Source: Opitutus sp.
Lineage (GTDB): Bacteria > Verrucomicrobiota > Verrucomicrobiae > Opitutales > Opitutaceae
Direction: 5' to 3'
Assembly: GCA_009695065.1 (NCBI GenBank)
Contig: SIBR01000012.1
Span: 1-64,000 of the forward strand
Length of the DNA stretch: 64,000 bases
Part shown: piece by piece, positions 34,775 through 42,499 of the stretch
Position numbering within the stretch: position 1 is the stretch's first letter
How the letters are laid out: every line of letters starts with the position of its first letter
The notes under the pieces: model-generated
What the model was told of the DNA's origin: nothing
What the model saw: the letters and a program-made list of their open reading frames with translations, nothing else
Database searches by the model: none
Made by a program: the position numbers and the translations under genes

Positions 34775-34897
34775 GCCGGCCATGGTGCCGGTCCTCCCCG
34801 CCGGCAGGCAAGGACGCGTGCACTGGTCGTGTCTCGAACGGCCAGCGATTCCACCTCCACCCGGACAAGCCCTCTCGCCGCTTCGCCACGGAGATCC

Positions 34898-34928
34898 CGT
34901 CGTCGTCAACTAATCGTTGACAACGACG
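34898..34928. repeat. Palindrome-family copy C (long dyad)
   Basis: A dyad of 14-bp arms with one mismatch around a TAATC loop: CGTCGTCGTCAAC, then GTTGACAACGACG. The core GTCAAC-N5-GTTGAC matches the copy at 46488. It lies between the glycosylase start and the helicase stop (both leftward). Without a T run it is a poor intrinsic terminator; an operator or a small repeat unit are alternatives. Confidence 0.6.
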
Positions 34929-34967
34929 GCGGCCGGTCCCGCCGCGCGGCGCCCGGCAGAGGGCTGG

Positions 34968-36191
34968 TTAGCGCCGGCCGCGGTAGCGATTGAAGCTGCC
35001 CTTGTGCCGGATCTGGCCCGGCAGGCTGCCCCGGGGGCGTTGCTGCGCCGGCTGCGCCGGACGGAGCGTGATCGGCTTGTAGTCGAAACCTTCGAGGCGC
35101 ATTTCGGGAATCTTCGCGCCGATAAAACGCTGGATGTCGCGAATGTCATTCGCGTTCTCCGGCGTCACCAGCGTGAAAGCATCGCCGACCGCCTGGGCCC
35201 GGCCGGTGCGCCCGATGCGGTGCACATAATCCTCGGGTTTTTCCGGCACGTCGTAGTTGATGACATGCGAGACGCCGGCCACATCGATGCCGCGGGCGGC
35301 GATGTCGGTCGCGACCATGACCTCGTATTTGCCACTCTTGAAGCCGGCGAGCGCCTCGATGCGCTGGTTCTGCGAGCGGTTGGCGTGCAGCACGGCGACG
35401 GAGTGATTGGCCGACTTGAGGCGGCGCGCGATCTTGTCGGCGCCGTGCTTGGTGCGGGAAAACACGAGCACGCTGTCGAAGTCGGTCTTCGCGAGCAGCG
35501 CCTCGAGCAGTTCGAATTTCTGCTCGGCCGCGACGGGATAAAGCGCGTGTTTGACGGACTCGTTGACGGAGCGGGCGATGCCGCACTCCACGCGCGCGGG
35601 ATTCCGCAGGGCAAACGAGGCCACGGCGGCGATTTCCGGCGGCACGGTGGCGGAGAAGAACAGCGTCTGCCGCTCGCGCGGGCAACGGGCGATGATGTCC
35701 TTCACCACGGGCAGGAAGCCCATGTCGAGCATCCGGTCGACCTCGTCGAGCACGAGGATGGTGATGTCGCGAAGATTGATTTCTCCGGTCTTGAGGTAGT
35801 CCACCAGTCGGCCGGGGGTGGCCACGATGATATCAACGCCGCGCTTGAGCTCGGTGCGCTGCAGGCCGTAACCCACACCGCCGAAGATCGCGACGGTGCG
35901 CAAATCGGTGAAGCGCGCGAAATCGCGGAAGGCGGTTTCGACCTGGGCCGCGAGTTCACGCGTGGGCTCCAGCACGAGGACGCGAGCCCGGCCGTGCTGG
36001 CCGAGGCGGGTGAGAATGGGCAGGGCAAACGCGGCGGTTTTTCCCGTGCCCGTTTGAGCGGAACCAATGAGATCGCCGCCCCCGAGCACCACCGGGATGG
36101 CGCGCAGCTGGATGGGAGTCGGGTCGGTGTAGCCGGCGGCTTGAACACCCCGGAGAATCGAGTCGGAAAGATTGAGAGCTTTAAAAGGCAT
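34968..36191 (-). CDS. DEAD-box RNA helicase, RhlE-like, with a DEVD motif
   Basis: A 407-residue helicase. Motifs in order: Q motif (FKALNLSDSILRGVQAAGYTDPTPIQ), motif I SAQTGTGKT (residues 44-52), Ia PTRELAAQ, motif II VLDEVDRMLDMGF near residue 150, motif III SAT, IV VLVFSRTKHGADK, V ATDIAARGIDV and VI YVHRIGRTGR. Motif II is DEVD, not DEAD. The C-terminal tail is short and basic (RPRGSLPGQIRHKGSFNRYRGRR when read in parts), as in RhlE/CsdA relatives. Its start lies 157 bp from the RRM-protein stop, same strand: both may act in cold-stress RNA remodelling. Confidence 0.95.
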   Translation of the reverse strand: MPFKALNLSDSILRGVQAAGYTDPTPIQLRAIPVVLGGGDLIGSAQTGTGKTAAFALPILTRLGQHGRARVLVLEPTRELAAQVETAFRDFARFTDLRTVAIFGGVGYGLQRTELKRGVDIIVATPGRLVDYLKTGEINLRDITILVLDEVDRMLDMGFLPVVKDIIARCPRERQTLFFSATVPPEIAAVASFALRNPARVECGIARSVNESVKHALYPVAAEQKFELLEALLAKTDFDSVLVFSRTKHGADKIARRLKSANHSVAVLHANRSQNQRIEALAGFKSGKYEVMVATDIAARGIDVAGVSHVINYDVPEKPEDYVHRIGRTGRAQAVGDAFTLVTPENANDIRDIQRFIGAKIPEMRLEGFDYKPITLRPAQPAQQRPRGSLPGQIRHKGSFNRYRGRR

Positions 36192-36276
36192 GATGAAACT
36201 TGCGGGTGGTCACGAGGGCCGGCGGAGGCCGGCAAAGGATCGACTCACTGGCGCTCGTGACGACGCGCAAAAGAGC

Positions 36277-36317
36277 AAAAAAGAAAAGGGACGAAGCCCC
36301 AAAGGAGCTCCGTCCCT
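36277..36317 (-). terminator. Intrinsic terminator of the RRM-protein gene
   Basis: An 11-bp stem with one mismatch (AGGGACGAAGC / GCTCCGTCCCT) just past the RRM gene's stop. On the minus strand it runs into TTTTCTTTTTT. This separates the RRM gene from the helicase downstream, so the helicase probably has its own promoter or depends on read-through. Confidence 0.8.
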
Positions 36318-36347
36318 CGAAAATCGTTTCGTTACTGGAAACGTGGA

Positions 36348-36719
<372 letters not shown>

Positions 36720-37043
36720 GTGATGTCTCGTAGATCCACCGTCCGCTGCCAGTCCGTTCCCAACTTGGGTTTCGAAATCATCACTTAAGCCAAACGCTCA
36801 GCCAACGACTCACCAGAAACTGTCACCTAACGCTTTCTCTAACGAAGTGGCGACACCGTGCAAGGAGTGTCTCGCAACGCAAGGGAAATTTTAAAGCCCT
36901 TCGTCCTTCCCCTTCCGGCGGAAGTTTTCGGTCAAGCCCGCGGCTGACCCGACGCTCCACCCAACTGCCTCCACGGCAGACACTCCCCCGGCGTGATGCC
37001 GGCCCGCACGGCCCGGCATTGGCCACGCCACATCACGGCCGGC
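36720..37043. other. Long leader/intergenic region upstream of the RRM gene
   Basis: About 324 bp. The part nearest the RRM start (36720-36880) is less GC-rich than average and would form the transcript's 5' leader or promoter. Cold-shock leaders are often this long, but no conserved box was recognised. No gene is supported. Confidence 0.4.
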
Positions 37044-37480
37044 CTACAGCGCCCGGCCACGCCGGCGGACGATCATGAGGGTCAGCAAACTGAAGAGATA
37101 AGCGGCGACGACGAGCAGGGAAAGGCGCCGGCTGCCGGACGCCATCGCGAAGTGCTAAACACCACGTCGCGACAGAGAAAAAGCGTCCCGATCTCCAATG
37201 CCACGAGGAATGAAAAATGATCGAAGAGCCGCCAGTTCTTCCGGCGCGCCGTCATGGCCCCGGCACCGAGCCCGAAGAATGAACTCAGCAGCATCAGATT
37301 CGCGTAAAAAGCGATGAGCTTCACCACGGACGGGACCCAGCGGATCACCATCATTTCCAAAAACAATGCGGTGAACGACAGCGCAAACCTCTGCCATTTC
37401 AACCGGCGCGGGGAAGGGCCAGTCACGAGGTGGGACGTCGGGCGGCGATGCGGGGCGGGGGGGACGGAAAGCGCTGCCAA
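37044..37480 (-). pseudogene. Remnant of a spermidine-synthase-like membrane protein
   Basis: The first frame (from about 37426 or 37480) encodes the typical opening of multi-spanning spermidine-synthase-like proteins: FALSFTALFLEMMVIRWVPSV, then VKLIAFYANLMLLSSFFGLG, GAGAMTARRKNWRLF and a third helix. It then breaks down at 37082. In another frame the DNA goes on as RRLSLLVVAAYLFSLL, TLMIVRRRGRAL and a stop at 37044, which looks like the last helix and C-terminus of the same kind of protein. A complete protein would have 700 or more residues, so the middle is gone. Remaining function is unlikely. Confidence 0.65.
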
Positions 37481-37580
37481 GCCAACGGTTTGAATTCGTG
37501 CTGTGCGTGAGGGCTATGCCGGCCGGCAACAAGACGACGAATGCAGTCCGGGCCGGCGGAGCATTCCCGCGGCAACCCCC

Positions 37581-37970
37581 TCAATCGAACAATTGGTCGA
37601 GCAGACGGCGGTCGCGCTTGGTCGGGCGACCGCTGCCTTTCTCGCGGGCGAGCGCCTGTCCGATACGATCGATCCGCGCCTTTTCAAACTCTTCCGGCAG
37701 GGTAAGGTCGGTGCAAAACTGCGCCACCAAGGGGGCGCCGATCCGCGAGCGCGGCACGTCCAAAACGCGCAAGGTCCGCTGCACCACACCTTGTTGCACC
37801 GTGATAGTCTCCCCGGCGTGAACGTCCCGCCCCGGCTTCGCCGGCAGTTGGTTGACGGAAACGCTCCCGGCGCGGCAGGCATCGGTCGCACGGCTGCGCG
37901 TTTTGAAAATGCGCACCGCCCACAGCCATTTGTCGAGGCGGGCGGCGGTGGTAGCAGTCGCGGAGCTCAA
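37581..37970 (-). CDS. S4-domain RNA-binding protein (Hsp15-like)
   Basis: About 129 residues. An S4 RNA-binding domain opens the protein (ARLDKWLWAVRIFKTRSRAT, ACRAGSVSVNQLPAKPGRDV, HAGETITVQQG), and a basic tail follows (EKGSGRPTKRDRRLLDQLF). This is the Hsp15 layout; E. coli Hsp15 binds 50S subunits stalled with a nascent chain. The only ATG is at 38036 and would add an atypical extension, so TTG at 37970, with a weak AGGGG before it, is preferred. Confidence 0.88.
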   Translation of the reverse strand: MSSATATTAARLDKWLWAVRIFKTRSRATDACRAGSVSVNQLPAKPGRDVHAGETITVQQGVVQRTLRVLDVPRSRIGAPLVAQFCTDLTLPEEFEKARIDRIGQALAREKGSGRPTKRDRRLLDQLFD

Positions 37971-38044
37971 GACCCCTAACCAAAAACGCCGCCGCGCGTT
38001 GTCAACCGCCCGGAAGTCTCCACCCGCGACTTCCACCGAACCAT

Positions 38045-38560
38045 TCAGGGCGATCGCGGCCGCGCAAACTCGCTCCGCAGCCAGTCGTCGAGCAACGCCT
38101 TCTCGTGGCGCAACGTGTCGTCCGCAAATCCCCTGGTCATGAGGCTAAGCCCGCGCAGATCGCGCCCGCCCTCCTTCACGATCTCGCCCGACGCATCCGT
38201 CAGCCAAAACGCCAGCTGAAGGCGCGGCGGGTATATTTCCTTCACCACCCGGATCTCATCCCAACGAAACCCCCGCCATGGCTCGAAATCACCGGCCATG
38301 TCCACATCGGTGAAGGTCACCGCCAACATGCCGCCGACCGGCACAATCGGACGCGCCTGCGCGACGAGAGGGTCCCGCAATTGGTCGAGGCAGGACGTGT
38401 CCTCACAGTTTCCGATCGCGCGGTCGCGCACGTCCGTAAATTTCTTGGGTTCGAAAAACACCACGTCCACATTGCCACCCGCTGCCGGGGGCGCGGCGCG
38501 ACCGGCAAGCAACGGCAGCAGTCCCAGCAAGCCGAGGAGCAGAAGTTTGTTCGTTTTCAT
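38045..38560 (-). CDS. Exported DUF3016 protein
   Basis: A 171-residue protein with a signal peptide (TNKLLLLGLLGLLPLLAGRA) and one DUF3016 domain: VDVVFFEPKKFTDVRDRAIG at the start, TFTDVDMAGDFEPWRG, DEIRVVKEIYPPRLQLAFWL, and the conserved end LRHEKALLDDWLRSEF. The family occurs in Gammaproteobacteria and Verrucomicrobia and has no known function. ATG at 38560 was chosen for the signal peptide. The YdeP-like gene lies 102 bp upstream. Confidence 0.88.
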   Translation of the reverse strand: MKTNKLLLLGLLGLLPLLAGRAAPPAAGGNVDVVFFEPKKFTDVRDRAIGNCEDTSCLDQLRDPLVAQARPIVPVGGMLAVTFTDVDMAGDFEPWRGFRWDEIRVVKEIYPPRLQLAFWLTDASGEIVKEGGRDLRGLSLMTRGFADDTLRHEKALLDDWLRSEFARPRSP

Positions 38561-38662
38561 GCCCTCTGTGACGAAATCCCGGGGACAAAAGTTCCAAAGT
38601 TGAGACAGACCCGCCCCCGGGCCACTCCGCCGCAACCCACCCGCAGAGTTCGGGACCGCCCG

Positions 38663-40987
38663 CTACGCCGCCGCCGGCTGGATGCTCACGATGACAAACT
38701 TGCTCGTCGGGGTGTTGCTCTTCGCCGCCACGCTGCCGATCGGCACGAGCACATTCGCCTCGGGAAAATAAGTCGCGACACACCCCCGCGGAATGCGATA
38801 CGGCGCGACCATGAAAGCCCGGGCCACGCGTTCCACGCCGCCATGGCGATTGAAGAGATCCACAAGTTGCCCCTGCTGCAGACCCGCCGCCGCGATGTCA
38901 GCTTCGTGCATGAACACGACGCGCCGGCCGCCAAACACTCCGCGATACCGGTCGTCGAGACCGTAAACCGTCGTGTTGAACTGATCGTGCGTGCGAATCG
39001 TCATCATGACGAATTCTCCCGGAGGAATCACGGGCTGCGGAATGGGGGCCGGGATGAAATTTGCCCGGCCGGTGGGCGTCTGCCACTCGCGCCGGTCCCG
39101 GGGGGCGTTGGCGAGATAGAAAGCCCCGGCGCGCACCCGCTGGTTGTAATCCTCGAAACCAGGCACGACCCGCGCGATGCGGTCCCGGATCAGATCGTAG
39201 TTTCCCGCCAGGGCCGCCCAGTCGGGTCCCTTCCCGGCCGGTCCCGCTCCGAAGACGGCCTGGGCCAGGCTACAGACGATCGCGACCTCGCTGCGCAACT
39301 GCGCGGACGCCGGCGCGAGTTTGCCCCGCGACGAATTCACGATCCCCATCGAATCCTCGGTGGTCACGAACTGCTCCCCGCCCGCCTGCACGTCGCGCTC
39401 GCTGCGGCCGAGACACGGCAGGATGAGCGCGCCGCGCCCCGTCACGAGGTGCGCGCGATTCAGCTTGGTGGAAACCTGCACGGTCAGCGCGCACCGTCGC
39501 AACGCGTCCGCGGTGAACTCGGTGTCGGGCGTGGCTGAGAGAAAATTTCCTCCCATGCCGATGAAAACGCTCACCCGCCCATCGTGCATCGCTCGGATGG
39601 TGTCGACGGTGTCGAGCCCATGCGCCCGCGGTGACTTCAGGCCGAACTCCGCATCGAGCCGGTCGAGCCAAGCATCGGGCATTTTTTCGAAAATGCCCAT
39701 GGTCCGATCGCCCTGTACGTTGGAATGCCCGCGGACCGGACACACGCCCGCACCGGGCCGGCCCAGGTTGCCACGGAGGAGGAGAAAATTCACCACCTGC
39801 TGGATGGTCTCGACCGCGTTCGGTTGCTGGGTGAGGCCCATCGCCCAGCAGCAGATCGTGGCCCGGGAGTGGCTCGCGATCTGCGCCGCCGCGCGGATCT
39901 GCTCCCGCGCCACGCCGCTGGCCGCGACGATTTCGCCCCAAGATGCCGCGCGCACATCGGCGGCGAGCGCCTCGAAGCCGTGCGTGTGCCCCTCGATAAA
40001 CGCCCGGTCGAGCACCGTGCCGGGCGCGCGATCCTCGGCCTCGAGCATCTCCTTCATCAACCCCTTGAAGAGCGCGAGGTCGCCACCGATGCGCGGCTGC
40101 AGCCAGAGATCGGAGAGCCGCGCGCCCTCGCCGAGCAGCGTCTTGAACGCTTTCAGCGGGTGCATGAAATTCTGCGGGTTCTTGAACCGCTCGCTGCCGA
40201 TCTCCGGCAGCGGATTGATGGAAACGATCGTCGCCCCGCGCGCCTTGGCGGCCTCCAGAGTGGAGAGCATGCGCGGATGATTCGTGCCGGGATTCTGGCC
40301 CACGACGAAGATCGCGTCGGCCAGCTCGAAATCCGCAACCTTCACCGTGCCCTTGCCGATGCCGATCGCCTCCGTCAGCGCGACGCCGCTCGATTCGTGG
40401 CACATGTTCGAGCAGTCGGGCAGGTTGTTGGTGCCGAATTTCCGCGCGAACAACTGCCAGAGAAACGCCGCCTCGTTGCTTGTGCGCCCCGAGGTGTAGA
40501 ACGCCGCCGCATCCGGCGAGGGCAACGTGCGCAGCTCGCGGGCCGCCAGCGCGAACGCCTCGTCCCACGCGATGGGTTCGTAATGGCTCGCTCCCGCCCG
40601 CAACACCAAGGGTTCGACCAACCGGCCCTGCCCATTGAGCCAGTGGTCGCTCTGGGTCGCGAGCTGCGCCACGGAGTGCGCCGCGAAAAATTCCCGGCCC
40701 GCCCGGAGCGGCGTCGCCTCGTCGGCGACCGCCTTGGCCCCGTTTTCGCAGAACTCGAAAACATGCCGCGCGCCATCCGGACTCGGCCACGCGCAGGACT
40801 GGCAGTCGAAGCCGTCCTCTTGGTTGACCTGTAACAATGCCCGGATGCCACGGCCGATTCCCATCTCCCCCACGAGCTGCGCCGTCTTGGTGACGGCCTT
40901 CAAACCGGCAGCCGCCGCACTGGGCATGTCCAGCCGTGGCGGAACGCTCTCCAAGGGCGGTTGCGCGGAAGGGATGGGCGGCGTCAC
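38663..40987 (-). CDS. FdhF/YdeP-family molybdopterin oxidoreductase
   Basis: A 774-residue bis-MGD enzyme of the formate-dehydrogenase H-like YdeP branch. Seen: N-terminal DGFDCQSCAWPSPDG (two Cys), the molybdopterin core LPDCSNMCHESSGVAL, FVVGQNPGTNHPRMLSTLEAAK, VVNFLLLRGNLGRPGAGVCPVRGHSN read in parts, and the C-terminal MGD-binding domain (MMTIRTHDQFNTTVYGLDDRYRG, GQLVDLFNRHGG). Like other YdeP proteins it lacks a full four-Cys cluster at the N-terminus. YdeP is linked to acid resistance in E. coli; the reaction is unknown. GTG at 40987 or TTG at 40996 are possible starts. A divergent small membrane protein gene lies 149 bp away. Confidence 0.93.
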   Translation of the reverse strand: MTPPIPSAQPPLESVPPRLDMPSAAAAGLKAVTKTAQLVGEMGIGRGIRALLQVNQEDGFDCQSCAWPSPDGARHVFEFCENGAKAVADEATPLRAGREFFAAHSVAQLATQSDHWLNGQGRLVEPLVLRAGASHYEPIAWDEAFALAARELRTLPSPDAAAFYTSGRTSNEAAFLWQLFARKFGTNNLPDCSNMCHESSGVALTEAIGIGKGTVKVADFELADAIFVVGQNPGTNHPRMLSTLEAAKARGATIVSINPLPEIGSERFKNPQNFMHPLKAFKTLLGEGARLSDLWLQPRIGGDLALFKGLMKEMLEAEDRAPGTVLDRAFIEGHTHGFEALAADVRAASWGEIVAASGVAREQIRAAAQIASHSRATICCWAMGLTQQPNAVETIQQVVNFLLLRGNLGRPGAGVCPVRGHSNVQGDRTMGIFEKMPDAWLDRLDAEFGLKSPRAHGLDTVDTIRAMHDGRVSVFIGMGGNFLSATPDTEFTADALRRCALTVQVSTKLNRAHLVTGRGALILPCLGRSERDVQAGGEQFVTTEDSMGIVNSSRGKLAPASAQLRSEVAIVCSLAQAVFGAGPAGKGPDWAALAGNYDLIRDRIARVVPGFEDYNQRVRAGAFYLANAPRDRREWQTPTGRANFIPAPIPQPVIPPGEFVMMTIRTHDQFNTTVYGLDDRYRGVFGGRRVVFMHEADIAAAGLQQGQLVDLFNRHGGVERVARAFMVAPYRIPRGCVATYFPEANVLVPIGSVAAKSNTPTSKFVIVSIQPAAA

Positions 40988-41136
40988 GCGACCCAACGTG
41001 CCGCAGCCATCCGGCGATTCAACTCAACTGTTGAGCGCATCCGGGCCCGCGTCCCGACGGGCCCGCGCCGGCCACCGCCACCGGCTTTTGCGTTCGCCCC
41101 TTTGCTTTTCCAAACGGCGCGCTATCTTCCGGCCAG

Positions 41137-41460
41137 ATGTTTCCCAATCTGCTTGCCCTCATCACCAGCCGGCCACCGCCGGAGCTGGAGCGGCAGGCCT
41201 TTGTCGAAGCCGTTCACGTGGAGGAAAGCGAACGGCGCAATCCCCGGGTGGAGCGGATGATCTTCATCTGCTGGATCCTGATCGCCGTGAAACACGTCGC
41301 GATCATCTGGGCGGTGCATCGCTACGCCGTGCCGTTTCACCAGCTCTGGGTGAATTTTCCCACCTGGGTGCTCGGCGTCCTGGCGACGGGCATTTATTTC
41401 TGGCAGGTGCGAAAATCCCGGCCGGCGGCCAATCCGCCTGAACCCGGTCCGAAAGACTGA
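41137..41460 (+). CDS. Small two-helix membrane protein, unknown function
   Basis: A 107-residue protein. A charged N-terminal stretch (ELERQAFVEAVHVEESERR) is followed by two membrane helices (MIFICWILIAVKHVAIIWAV and WVLGVLATGIYFWQV) and a Pro-rich tail. No family recognised. It lies 91 bp upstream of the gluconokinase fusion on the same strand. Confidence 0.65.
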   Translation: MFPNLLALITSRPPPELERQAFVEAVHVEESERRNPRVERMIFICWILIAVKHVAIIWAVHRYAVPFHQLWVNFPTWVLGVLATGIYFWQVRKSRPAANPPEPGPKD

Positions 41461-41551
41461 GGCTTGACGATTGTTTTCCGGCGGCCTGCCGTGCTTGCAA
41501 AGCGCCCGCCGGCACCCGCCGGCCCGCCACCATCCTCGCACCCGTATTTCC

Positions 41552-42499
41552 ATGCCCACCCATATTCCCGGTTTGCGCAGTCCCTACGCCACCGTTGGCC
41601 GTCTCGTTTACTTCGGCCGGATGCTCGACAAGATCCGCCTGCACGCCGCCGGCAAACTGCCCGCCGCCGACTACACGCCGAATCTCGGCAAAGCCTTCGA
41701 CAGCCGTTGCTGCAATTTTCTGCGGATCAACTACGACGAGCTCAAAGCCCAAGTCCTCAGGGCCGAGACCACCGACGCAGACCTGCTCGCCTGGGCCGAG
41801 GCCCGCGGCGGGGTGCGCACGGATGAGGAGTGCGAAGTCTGGAACGGTTTCATGATGAAGCGCTGCATTCGCGACGCGGGGGCCGAGATCCTCGCGCGGC
41901 GCATCCGGGAAAGCGGCCTCCAGTCGAAGCCGATCCTGACGATGTTCGACTATCTCGATTTCGACGAGGGCCGCGATCCGGTCAGCGCCCGCGCGTGGGA
42001 GCTCCGTCCGCCCGAGGTGGTCATTTTGATGGGCGTGGCCGGCTGCGGCAAAACGACCGTGGGCGAAAAGCTGGCGGCGGCGCTGGGCTGGAGCTTCCGC
42101 GACGCGGATGATTTCCACCCGCCGGAAAACGTCGCGAAAATGAGTGCCCGGGTTCCGTTGACCGACGCCGACCGGCAGCCGTGGCTCGCCGCCATCCGCA
42201 CCTACATCGAGGCCTGCCTCGCCCGGGGCGAGCGCGCCGTAGTGACCTGTTCCGCGCTGAAAGAGAGCTACCGTCAGACCATCGTGGCCGACCCGGCCCG
42301 GGTGCGCCTGGCCCATCTCATCGGCGATGAGGCCTTGATCGCCGCGCGCATCAGCCAGCGTCACGGCCACTTCATGAAGCCCGAGATGCTCAAGTCGCAG
42401 CTCGAGACCCTCGAACCGCCGCAGAATGCCATCGCCGTCGACATCGCCGGGACGCCCGCCGAGATCGTTACGCAGATCCGCCGGGCCTTTTCGTTGTGA
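41552..42499 (+). CDS. DUF5069-gluconokinase fusion protein
   Basis: A 315-residue protein of two parts. Residues 1 to about 145 are a DUF5069 domain: LRSPYATVGRLVYFGRMLDK, IRLHAAGKLPAADYTPNLGK, FLRINYDELKAQVL, DADLLAWAEARG. Residues about 150-315 are a GntK-type gluconokinase: P-loop ILMGVAGCGKTTVGEKLA, FRDADDFHPPENVAKMSARVPLTDADRQPWL, VTCSALKESYRQTI and the late HFMKPEMLKSQLETLE. The kinase would make 6-phosphogluconate from gluconate and ATP. The partner domain has no known role; the fusion suggests a link to sugar sensing or binding. Its TGA overlaps the GTG of the next gene. Confidence 0.9.
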   Translation: MPTHIPGLRSPYATVGRLVYFGRMLDKIRLHAAGKLPAADYTPNLGKAFDSRCCNFLRINYDELKAQVLRAETTDADLLAWAEARGGVRTDEECEVWNGFMMKRCIRDAGAEILARRIRESGLQSKPILTMFDYLDFDEGRDPVSARAWELRPPEVVILMGVAGCGKTTVGEKLAAALGWSFRDADDFHPPENVAKMSARVPLTDADRQPWLAAIRTYIEACLARGERAVVTCSALKESYRQTIVADPARVRLAHLIGDEALIAARISQRHGHFMKPEMLKSQLETLEPPQNAIAVDIAGTPAEIVTQIRRAFSL

